Below are positions 1 through 5,013 of a stretch of 6,129 bases of DNA, one piece after another. Position 1 is the stretch's first letter, and each line of letters begins with the position of its first letter. Position numbers and translations under genes: made by a program. This DNA comes from Nitrospiria bacterium (GTDB lineage Bacteria; Nitrospirota; Nitrospiria; Nitrospirales; UBA8639), in the NCBI GenBank assembly GCA_030430725.1, contig JAUIKP010000213.1:1-6129 (forward strand), read 5' to 3'. A model generated the notes under the pieces. That model did not search any database and was not told where the DNA came from. It saw nothing but the letters and a program-made list of their open reading frames with translations.

Positions 1-825
1 CTCCATCTCTACAACTTCTCCTTCTTCAGCCACGCTATCGCGATTGGTGGTTGTCGCAGGTTGCCCGGTTTTGCTGATAACCATATTCGATCCGTGGATG
101 TGAAGACTGGCCGCCTCACCAAACTCCAGTTGGTTTCGGAAGGTGAATTTCACACAATCGCCTTGGTTTCCCCTGATCACCAGAGGTTGAATCCATTGAT
201 CCTGAAGACCGTTGGTGACCGCGCCAGGGTCGCCATGGCCATCCACCTCTCTTGCCTCAGCATTCTTGGCTTCCTCTTCACGAACCTTATCGATGTTTTC
301 CGTCAGGACGTACATGTACCCAGGATAGTAATCAAGCCATTGATTGAGAGTAATCTCGGCATTGATGGCCGAAATATCATATTCCCTGACAGGGGCAGTT
401 GAAGGACAGGTTCCTCCACTCGCTGCAACAGGCTCCACATTACGATCAGATGCTAACAGTAAATCCTGGCCTCCTGCGCCATATTGATGCATATTGGTCA
501 TCGTGTTGTAAAAACCGGTCGCTGTATGGTCGGCATGTTGAGCGCCAGACTCGTTTTCCATTCGTAGCATGATCCGATCATGTTGGCGTTCCACCATGGC
601 CGCTCGGTTCGGACGACCTTCCTTGCTGTCTTCCAAAATGGTCTGACCCTTTAATCGCTCTGCCCATTCAGGTGATTCTTGGTGGGTCATCCCCGTTTTT
701 TGGTGGGTAGCGTGATCATGAACTTCTTCAGCCAGGAGTGTCCCCCCGGACAAAAAACTGGACCCCCCGACTAACAATCCAATGGAAAGTGTGGTGATGG
801 CTTTCCTAGATTTCATGTGAAACAT
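1..825 (-). CDS. Secreted multicopper oxidase, N-terminal 275 residues (C-terminus outside window)
   Basis: This frame stays open from the ATG at 825 to the window edge. The start is supported by AAGGAGG at 833-839, 7 bases upstream; a second Met is codon 4. Residues 1-32 form a signal peptide (basic MFHMKSRK, then a hydrophobic run ending LLA before EE), so the protein is exported. Residues 33-115 are rich in His and Met (for example H36, H38, H41, H48, H82, H97, H100, H113). A cupredoxin-like domain starts near residue 148 and reaches the motif LHIHG at 241-245. HxHG is the first copper-ligand motif of multicopper oxidases, supplying type 2 and type 3 site histidines. The other ligand motifs would lie beyond the edge, so copper-site completeness cannot be judged. 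The first HxHG lies unusually far into the protein; typical laccases have it within about the first 100 residues. The substrate is unknown; large multicopper oxidases with Mn(II), Fe(II) or Cu(I) activity are possible. The family call is fairly sure, the function is not. Confidence 0.82.
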   Translation of the reverse strand, partial: MFHMKSRKAITTLSIGLLVGGSSFLSGGTLLAEEVHDHATHQKTGMTHQESPEWAERLKGQTILEDSKEGRPNRAAMVERQHDRIMLRMENESGAQHADHTATGFYNTMTNMHQYGAGGQDLLLASDRNVEPVAASGGTCPSTAPVREYDISAINAEITLNQWLDYYPGYMYVLTENIDKVREEEAKNAEAREVDGHGDPGAVTNGLQDQWIQPLVIRGNQGDCVKFTFRNQLEFGEAASLHIHGSNMVISKTGQPATTTNRDSVAEEGEVVEME

Positions 826-907
826 GGACCGGCCTCCTTAATGTGAAATAAACTGACAAACCGAAAACGTATTCTACAAATTAAACAATCGAGAATTTTC
901 CTTTAAA

Positions 908-952
908 ATTATGGGAAGCGCAAAAGGTAATCCAATCGATTCAGGCTGTCAA
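908..952 (-). promoter_or_regulatory. Candidate promoter for the multicopper oxidase
   Basis: On the minus strand two overlapping sigma-70-like arrangements are visible. One is TTGGAT (930-935), a 16-bp spacer and CATAAT (908-913), which matches the -10 consensus at 5 of 6 positions. The other is a perfect -35 TTGACA (947-952), but its -10 at 17 bp is only TACCTT (924-929). Either would leave an untranslated leader of about 75-90 bases before the ATG at 825. The surrounding stretch 840-1080 is AT-rich, holds no gene, and has no clear intrinsic terminator for the transaminase gene upstream, so read-through from that operon is also possible. Confidence 0.35.
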
Positions 953-1113
953 GTCCGAACGGTATAAGTTTGATTTCATTGTATTTACAACTCCTAAAAT
1001 TTTAAATAGTTTACTCCATACCCCAATGCAATGGAAAATTTGAAACTGTCCAATTGCCAATTTTATGGCCAGTGATTCACCGCCGGCTATTAAAAGTTTG
1101 ACCCCAAAAGAAT

Positions 1114-1968
1114 CTACGGCAGGGTGAGGCCTGAAAGGTACGAGGAAAAATCCTGCTGCAGAGCAGTAGAAATTGGACCGGGCTTTCCATCCTGTATAGG
1201 CTGTCCATTTACTTGAATAACTGGCAAAACTTCAATTGTTGTGCCCACGAGAAAGACTTCATCGGATTGCAGGAGCTCCGAAATACGAATTGGTCGAAAT
1301 TGGACCTCAAAGCCTTTTTCCTGCGCTAAGGTCGCCACCTGTTGTTGTGTCACACCAGCCAGGACTAAATGATTTCGTTCCGGCGTGATAAGCACGCCAT
1401 TTTTTACCGCAAAGATATTACTCGTGGCCCCCTCAGTCACCTGTCCGTCCCTCAAAAAAATCCCCTCAAAGGCCTTGGCCTCCCGGGCTTTTTGCTTGGC
1501 TAATACATTGGGAAGCAAATTAAGGCTTTTAATATCACAGCGGTGCCATCGAGTATCAGGTAAGGTAATGACACTTACCCCTTGTTGGCACACTTCTACT
1601 GGCAAGGCAACCATCTGCCGAAAGGCTAAAAAGACCGTAGGAACCCCATTGGATGGAAAAGTATGCTCACGCGGAGCGACCCCCCTGGTCACTTGGATAT
1701 AGATTTTTCCTTCTTGGTATCCACTCTGCTGAAGACCGGAAAGCAGGAGGCCCAGAAATTGGAGTGGCTCTAAAGAAAAGTGGATCTGGATTTCTTTGGC
1801 ACTCCTAATCAGCCTATTGAAATGTTCACTCCAAAAGGCAGGAACCCCATGATAGGCACGAATCACCTCATAGACGCCATCCCCGAATAAAAACCCACGA
1901 TCATCCGGAGAGATCGAAATCTCTTCCAATGGTGAAAAATGCCCATTGAGATACCCAATATCCGACAT
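1114..1968 (-). CDS. dat: D-amino-acid transaminase (class IV, PLP-dependent)
   Basis: This 284-residue protein has the full length and motifs of fold-type IV aminotransferases. It interconverts D-amino acids and 2-oxo acids (D-Ala + 2-oxoglutarate to pyruvate + D-Glu), supplying D-amino acids for peptidoglycan, and should be cytosolic. The catalytic PLP lysine is K147 in RCDIKSLNLL, a hallmark block of Bacillus D-amino-acid transaminase. E179 in VTEGATSN is the expected PLP-pyridine partner. Three residues that bind the substrate carboxylate in the Bacillus enzyme (Tyr31, Arg98, His100) have equivalents here: Y33, R100 (in RGVAPR) and H102. This favours D-amino-acid transaminase over branched-chain aminotransferase or aminodeoxychorismate lyase. 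The gene is the last of the four-gene cluster, 13 bp after the inhibitor gene. No proper ribosome binding site precedes the ATG (only AGGG one base away), so translational coupling is likely. The next Met is far inside, so this start is safe. Confidence 0.88.
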   Translation of the reverse strand: MSDIGYLNGHFSPLEEISISPDDRGFLFGDGVYEVIRAYHGVPAFWSEHFNRLIRSAKEIQIHFSLEPLQFLGLLLSGLQQSGYQEGKIYIQVTRGVAPREHTFPSNGVPTVFLAFRQMVALPVEVCQQGVSVITLPDTRWHRCDIKSLNLLPNVLAKQKAREAKAFEGIFLRDGQVTEGATSNIFAVKNGVLITPERNHLVLAGVTQQQVATLAQEKGFEVQFRPIRISELLQSDEVFLVGTTIEVLPVIQVNGQPIQDGKPGPISTALQQDFSSYLSGLTLP

Positions 1969-1981
1969 GCCCTAATTTTAT

Positions 1982-2299
1982 TCAGGAAGACAATGGGGGG
2001 AGGACGGTGACATTAAACATCCGTCGATCTTCTGCTGTAAACTTCCATGCCATCCTTTTACTAAACTCCAGATGATGGGTTCCGGGTTCCAACGCCCGAA
2101 ATTCAAATGATCGCCGGCCTGAATCTACCGCATTATTACTGACCGTTCGAAGAAACTCATCTCCCACTAATCCCAGTACCTTGGGATCATAGCTTGGGAC
2201 CCATTGCTCCCCACGGGTCCGATCTTCCCATAAATGCACAAGAAACGTATCCGATTGGAAAACCTGAATCGCCTTTGCCTGAACCTGATCTGTATCCAT
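1982..2299 (-). CDS. Chagasin-like peptidase inhibitor homologue (family I42), divergent loops
   Basis: This 105-residue protein matches the C-terminal pattern of chagasin-type cysteine-peptidase inhibitors: SYDPKVLGLVGDEF (36-49), then FEFRALEPGTHHLEF (65-79), then a Trp loop and a final strand FNVTVLPP. Known family members block papain-like peptidases with three loops (NPTTGY/F, GxGG, RPW). Here the equivalents are altered: DRTRGEQW at 26-33, AVDSGRRS at 57-64 and KRMAWKF at 81-87, so inhibition is doubtful although the fold is likely. There is no signal peptide or lipobox, unlike many bacterial members, so it is probably cytosolic. AAGGTGA at 2304-2310 lies 4 bases before the ATG and supports the start. 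It sits 48 bp after the Rieske gene and 13 bp before dat, so it is co-transcribed. It could be a repurposed protein-binding domain; the family call is good, the activity is uncertain. Confidence 0.7.
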   Translation of the reverse strand: MDTDQVQAKAIQVFQSDTFLVHLWEDRTRGEQWVPSYDPKVLGLVGDEFLRTVSNNAVDSGRRSFEFRALEPGTHHLEFSKRMAWKFTAEDRRMFNVTVLPPLSS

Positions 2300-2347
2300 G
2301 CTCTCACCTTGACTAGACCGAAACTCATGCTACGTCCGTTGGGTCCA

Positions 2348-2740
2348 CTATTCTCCTGTTAACCAATCACGTTTTTTTAAGCAAACAAACACATTTCCCT
2401 TATCAACCACCACATCATAATTCACCACACAATACCCTCCCCCATCTGGACCAAATCCAGAGCGAATGTCAAATTGCTGGTGATGCCACGGGCAAGAAAC
2501 TAAAAAACCTTTCAATCGGCCCTTTCCCAAAGAGGCTCCCTGGTGCGGACAAATATCATTAATCGCAAAACACCGATCGCCAACGCGAAAAACAGCCACA
2601 CGTTTGCCGTCGACCTTATATACACGCCCATTTCCTTTGGGGATATCCTCCAAACTCCCAACATACACAAATCCCTCTTTAGGACTCGGCGGTTCATAAA
2701 TCCGGCAGTCCATTCCATGCTCAAAGTCTGAATCATTCAT
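2348..2740 (-). CDS. Rieske [2Fe-2S] ferredoxin, soluble NirD-like
   Basis: This 130-residue protein carries one Rieske domain over about residues 25-122. The cluster ligands are visible as C64-P-H66-x-G and C83-P-W-H86, each pair giving one Cys and one His; the second box continues HQQFDIRSG, the usual form in ferredoxin and NirD-like proteins. No signal peptide, twin-arginine motif or membrane helix is present, so it should be a cytosolic electron carrier, or a small subunit serving an oxygenase or reductase. No catalytic partner lies in the window. The start lies 9 bp after the DUF192 stop with no clear Shine-Dalgarno sequence, which suggests coupled translation. An alternative start at Met10 would drop an acidic leader (MNDSDFEHG). 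Extra cysteines C12, C58, C104 and C120 lie outside the ligand motifs. Rieske identity is certain; the redox partner is unknown. Confidence 0.9.
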   Translation of the reverse strand: MNDSDFEHGMDCRIYEPPSPKEGFVYVGSLEDIPKGNGRVYKVDGKRVAVFRVGDRCFAINDICPHQGASLGKGRLKGFLVSCPWHHQQFDIRSGFGPDGGGYCVVNYDVVVDKGNVFVCLKKRDWLTGE

Positions 2741-2749
2741 AACCGGTTG

Positions 2750-3247
2750 CTATGAGACAAGTAAGGTAAAGGTGACTTGCGCCCCTAACTGAACTTTGGC
2801 TTGGTCCACAAAGCCAGCATTGGCCTCAACAATATAACGTGCATCTTGAGGCGGAGGCCCATACCAGGGGCATTGCCTTTCATTGCATGGAGGAGCCCTT
2901 TCGACTATATGCACGACTATTTTACTCTCATCAACCCAAATCACATCAACAGGAAATTGAAATTCTTTTGTCCAGACCCGATGAAGACCTGAATCTTCAA
3001 AAATATAGATCATTCCCTCATCGGGAGGGAGGACATTTCTAAATGCCAATCCGAATAAAAGTTTTTCCGGTGTATCAGCAACCTCCGCTTTCAACACCCC
3101 TCCGCTGGGAAAATTTACATTGATGACCTGAGTTTGTTCCGGGGCATTAAACAATAGGGCACCGGAAATCAGAAATAACGCCATCACCAGAAGAAAGACG
3201 ATTCGCTTTTTACTAGGGCCCCCTTTACTTTGTAAAAAAGACAACAT
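2750..3247 (-). CDS. DUF192 family protein with N-terminal membrane segment
   Basis: This 165-residue protein begins with a basic stretch (KKR at 13-15) and a hydrophobic segment at about 16-34, read as a signal anchor or signal peptide facing the periplasm. The rest is a DUF192 domain: VADTPEKLLFGLAFR (56-70), LPPDEGMIYIFED (73-85), VWTKEFQFPVDVIWVDE (91-107), VVHIVERAPPC (111-121), YGPP (129-132) and RYIVEANAGF (137-146). These are the family's conserved blocks. The biochemical role of DUF192 is not established. C121 and C126 flank the APPC...CP segment; the Cys-x4-Cys spacing seen here could allow a disulfide. AGGGAG at 3252-3257, 4 bases before the ATG, supports the start. It is the first gene of the four-gene cluster, 9 bp ahead of the Rieske gene. 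The family call is confident; the function is unknown. Confidence 0.85.
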   Translation of the reverse strand: MLSFLQSKGGPSKKRIVFLLVMALFLISGALLFNAPEQTQVINVNFPSGGVLKAEVADTPEKLLFGLAFRNVLPPDEGMIYIFEDSGLHRVWTKEFQFPVDVIWVDESKIVVHIVERAPPCNERQCPWYGPPPQDARYIVEANAGFVDQAKVQLGAQVTFTLLVS

Positions 3248-3337
3248 TGTTCTCCCTATATTCTTTTTTTCTAAAACCCCTCTACCGTAAGCCCTACGCC
3301 TCTGCGGCAGACAAGCTCTTTTCTCTTATTTCGAGAT

Positions 3338-3386
3338 TTGCTCAAAAAACACACCCACGATAAGATATCATGTAAGCTGATATGAT
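3338..3386 (+). promoter_or_regulatory. Candidate promoter(s) for the small secreted protein
   Basis: Two options are visible ahead of the gene at 3471. The first is TTGCTC (3338-3343), a 17-bp spacer and TAAGAT (3361-3366). The second is an extended -10, TGA-TATGAT (3378-3386), 5 of 6 to TATAAT with the TGn element but no clear -35. The second would start the transcript near 3393, just before the hairpin at 3398-3421. No convincing minus-strand promoter for the DUF192 operon could be picked in 3248-3340; TTGTCT overlapping the short palindrome TCTGCGGCAGA (3301-3311) is the best -35 seen, with a poor -10. Confidence 0.35.
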
Positions 3387-3397
3387 TTCAGCCAAAA

Positions 3398-3445
3398 CGA
3401 AGGATGGACAACAATCCTTCGCATCACTTCCCCCAATGGACAACA
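3398..3445 (+). repeat. Leader hairpin plus 10-bp direct repeat
   Basis: CGAAGGAT (3398-3405) and ATCCTTCG (3414-3421) form a perfect 8-bp inverted repeat around an 8-base loop. The sequence ATGGACAACA occurs at 3404-3413, mainly in that loop, and again at 3436-3445, a start-to-start distance of 32 bp, close to three helical turns. No T-run follows the hairpin, so it does not look like a terminator. It could be a leader RNA structure or a protein-binding site between the divergent genes. Confidence 0.5.
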
Positions 3446-3470
3446 TTACCTCATACCATGGAGGCTTCGT

Positions 3471-3803
3471 ATGCGCTACCTCCCAAATTTAATTCTTGCG
3501 CTTTCCCTAGTTTTCTTTTCCTCTACCAGCACCTTCGCTTCTCCATCGATTTCCACCGCCATCGACCGGTTTGTCTCTTCCCTCTACCCCAAGGGCAGCC
3601 ATTACTTCTGGGTGATTAACAACACCACAACCGAGTCTCCGAAAGAAATGATTGTCGACCTCAATACCAGTGTCAGAAATTTACCAGAGGATGAACCGAC
3701 GGAGAGTCGGTTTTTATTATTGGTTGTCGAAGGAGAACTGCGTGCGGTTCAGAAAATTCCGTTGAACGCTAACGTGGATTGTCAGAGTGACGAGGAAGTG
3801 TAG
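3471..3803 (+). CDS. Small secreted protein of unknown function
   Basis: This 110-residue protein is not one I recognise. GGAGG at 3460-3464, 6 bases before the ATG, and the strong terminator just after the stop support a real gene. Residues 1-23 form a clear signal peptide (MRYLPN, then hydrophobic LILALSLVFF, ending TFA before SPS), so a mature chain of about 87 residues should be exported. It has an aromatic stretch HYFWVI (44-49), a predicted strand FLLLVVEGEL (81-90) and an acidic tail with a single cysteine, C104. There is no lipobox, repeat or metal motif. It stands alone on the plus strand, divergent from the DUF192 operon and convergent with the cupredoxin gene. The overlapping frame at 3404-3619 lacks these supports. 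Confidence 0.75.
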   Translation: MRYLPNLILALSLVFFSSTSTFASPSISTAIDRFVSSLYPKGSHYFWVINNTTTESPKEMIVDLNTSVRNLPEDEPTESRFLLLVVEGELRAVQKIPLNANVDCQSDEEV

Positions 3804-3828
3804 TTTAATACACGCAATCAGGTAATGA

Positions 3829-3863
3829 AAAAGCCCCATCCCTTTCAATAGGATGGGGCTTTT
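3829..3863. terminator. Bidirectional intrinsic terminator
   Basis: AAAAGCCCCATCC (3829-3841) and GGATGGGGCTTTT (3851-3863) form a perfect 13-bp stem with a 9-base loop. The GC core GCCCCATCC is flanked by A-runs on the left and T-runs on the right, so a U-tract follows the stem in both directions. It lies 25 bp after the stop of the small secreted protein and 26 bp after the stop of the convergent cupredoxin gene, and should end both transcripts. Confidence 0.93.
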
Positions 3864-3889
3864 CTTACAAAATTAGGTCCAAGCAATGG

Positions 3890-4387
3890 CTACTTGGTCA
3901 AGATCAATAATTGTCCACCCAGGTGGGCTTCATGTAATTGACACTTGTAGTTCAATAAATTGTTCGAGGTCACATATGTGAGATCACTCATGGGAATACC
4001 GATATATTTGGTTTCCCCTGGGGCCAAAACAAGCTTAATATGCATCGACGTCGGAGCGGCAAAAGCTGAATCAGCGGAAAGCTCAAAACCATGTTCCTTG
4101 TCCATATTGTTGGTTACTTTGAACAAAATAGGTCTTCCTGCTCTTCCACCTGTCCCGGTGGCCACAAGATTCAAAATGGATGTCGCGGGATACCAGACTT
4201 TCTTCCCGCCAATTTCCATGGCATTAAACTCAAGATCTACAGGCAGCTTTGTAAATGGCTGGCCCACAACAGACCCTGTTTCAAGGTCACCAATCTCCAC
4301 ACCACCGGACTGTAACGCAAATGCCCCCGAACTACCGGCCACAACGAACACCACACTTAAAAGGACGGATAGAAGCACTCTGTGCAT
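3890..4387 (-). CDS. Secreted cupredoxin with C-x2-H-x2-H copper motif
   Basis: This 165-residue protein has a signal peptide at residues 1-24 (MHR, a long Val/Leu run, then GAFA before LQSG), so it is periplasmic. The C-terminal half fits a single cupredoxin domain: a strand RPILFKVTN (85-93), then H99 in KEHGFEL, then C149, H152 and H155 in KCQLHEAHLGGQLLI. In type 1 copper proteins the ligands are an upstream His plus Cys and His of the C-terminal loop, often with an axial Met; here a second loop His stands where Met is common. It is probably a small electron-transfer or copper-binding protein, partner unknown. AGGAGG at 4394-4399, 6 bases before the ATG, supports the start. It is transcribed alone from a candidate promoter at 4490-4518 and ends at the shared terminator. 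Fold assignment is good; site type and redox role are inferred. Confidence 0.8.
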   Translation of the reverse strand: MHRVLLSVLLSVVFVVAGSSGAFALQSGGVEIGDLETGSVVGQPFTKLPVDLEFNAMEIGGKKVWYPATSILNLVATGTGGRAGRPILFKVTNNMDKEHGFELSADSAFAAPTSMHIKLVLAPGETKYIGIPMSDLTYVTSNNLLNYKCQLHEAHLGGQLLILTK

Positions 4388-4489
4388 CGCCTACCTCCTC
4401 ATGAGAAGCTGTTGATAATGAAGGATTTACCTAAAAAAACGCAAGCCAATTTTCTGGTTTATTTAGTTTAAGTTTCAACAAGAGGGTTG

Positions 4490-4518
4490 GTTATAGCATA
4501 TGGCATTCTTCGACGCAA
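4490..4518 (-). promoter_or_regulatory. Candidate extended -10 promoter for the cupredoxin gene
   Basis: On the minus strand TTGCGT (4513-4518), a 17-bp spacer and TATAAC (4490-4495) are present, and TGC directly precedes the -10 hexamer, giving the extended -10 form. The -10 matches consensus at 5 of 6 positions, the -35 at 3 of 6. The transcript would start near 4483, leaving a leader of about 95 bases before the ATG at 4387. Confidence 0.5.
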
Positions 4519-4522
4519 GAAG

Positions 4523-4556
4523 GTTTTTATTATTACGATTCCCGGCGAATAAAAAC
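4523..4556. repeat. 9-bp inverted repeat just upstream of the cupredoxin promoter
   Basis: GTTTTTATT (4523-4531) and AATAAAAAC (4548-4556) are perfect inverted copies separated by 16 bases that contain the GC-rich CCCGGCG. The element begins 4 bp upstream of the -35 hexamer, a usual place for an activator site, or for UP-element-like A/T tracts. No regulator gene lies nearby. Confidence 0.5.
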
Positions 4557-4808
4557 AAAAACATGGTTTACCAAGAAGAGAATTCAGGTATATTCAAACA
4601 TTCTTCAAATAATTTCCTAAAGATTATAGGACTTTTTCTCCATGATTCATGAATTCTTGCGTACCATTTCCTCTTATTTCCCCTTATCTCAACTTATTTT
4701 TTGCTCTCATCAAAAATCAGCCCCATGACATTTGGATACACTTGTCATACATTTTTGGAGCAAGAGAAATTTTGGAAATGAATGGTAAGGGCCATCACAT
4801 CTAAAATC

Positions 4809-4861
4809 GGAAGGCGGAAACTTCCAGACCTCCTGTACAACAGGACTCCAGGTTAGCAACC
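4809..4861. repeat. Three consecutive short hairpins
   Basis: Three stems follow one another: GGAAG (4809-4813) with CTTCC (4821-4825), TCCTGT (4831-4836) with ACAGGA (4840-4845) around the triloop ACA, and GGTT (4851-4854) with AACC (4858-4861) around the triloop AGC. ATCGG (4806-4810) and CCGAT (4860-4864) could instead close the whole block. A T-run (4872-4876) follows on the plus strand. The stems are short and could be chance; there is no tRNA-like anticodon arm or T arm. Confidence 0.3.
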
Positions 4862-4880
4862 GATCCTCAAATTTTTCCAT

Positions 4881-4961
4881 TTATCGGGCAATAACCCAAA
4901 ATGGGTAAATGTCCACCTCCCAGATAAGCCCGATGGCCATCTCAATAATCCAATGAGATGG
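4881..4961. repeat. Nested inverted repeats 3' of the hydrolase gene
   Basis: ATCGGGC (4883-4889) and GCCCGAT (4928-4934) are perfect 7-bp inverted copies that enclose a hairpin ACCCA (4894-4898), AAA, TGGGT (4902-4906). Directly beside it, CCATCTCA (4937-4944) and TGAGATGG (4954-4961) form an 8-bp stem with a 9-base loop, and the 10-base palindrome GATGGCCATC (4932-4941) bridges the two. The block starts about 50 bp past the hydrolase stop. No U-tract follows, so classical termination is unlikely; a 3' stabilising structure, an intergenic repeat or a decayed small element is possible. Confidence 0.5.
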
Positions 4962-5013
4962 ATGGCATCTCCTCGGTATTCTTCTGCGACAGACCCCAAT
5001 CCATCGAAAATGA

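Larger units (their letters stand above)
4388..5013. other. 626-bp gene-free stretch with several inverted repeats
   Basis: No frame here combines a start, ribosome binding site and credible protein. It is AT-rich up to about 4790 and more mixed after that. Besides the promoter and repeats listed separately, it holds ATGACA (4725-4730) and TGTCAT (4743-4748) around 12 bases, an operator-like inverted repeat, and overlapping short palindromes around CATGATTCATG (4641-4651). No clear intrinsic terminator with a T-run was found for the hydrolase gene whose stop is at 5014. Confidence 0.6.

Noticed and set aside
61..402. Plus-strand open frame of 113 codons
   Set aside because: It lies antisense within the multicopper oxidase, which has a signal peptide, ribosome binding site and HxHG motif; this frame has none of these.
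1021..1113. Intrinsic terminator after dat
   Set aside because: Only short palindromes (GCCGGC, GTGATTCAC) occur; no GC-rich stem with a T-run was found.
1385..1702. Plus-strand open frame of 105 codons
   Set aside because: Antisense shadow of dat, whose catalytic residues are in the minus frame.
2512..2736. Second minus-strand frame, 74 codons
   Set aside because: Alternative frame of the Rieske gene; the real frame carries both Cys/His cluster motifs.
3960..4415. Plus-strand open frame of 151 codons
   Set aside because: Antisense to the cupredoxin gene, with no ribosome binding site, and it runs through the bidirectional gene layout the wrong way.
4809..4866. Possible tRNA or tRNA remnant, because several small stems lie together
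   Set aside because: No 7-bp acceptor stem, no anticodon arm, and no GGTTCRA-type T loop is present.
4932..4961. Intrinsic terminator for the hydrolase gene
   Set aside because: The CCATCTCA/TGAGATGG stem is AT-mixed and is followed on the minus strand by GC-rich sequence, not a U-tract.
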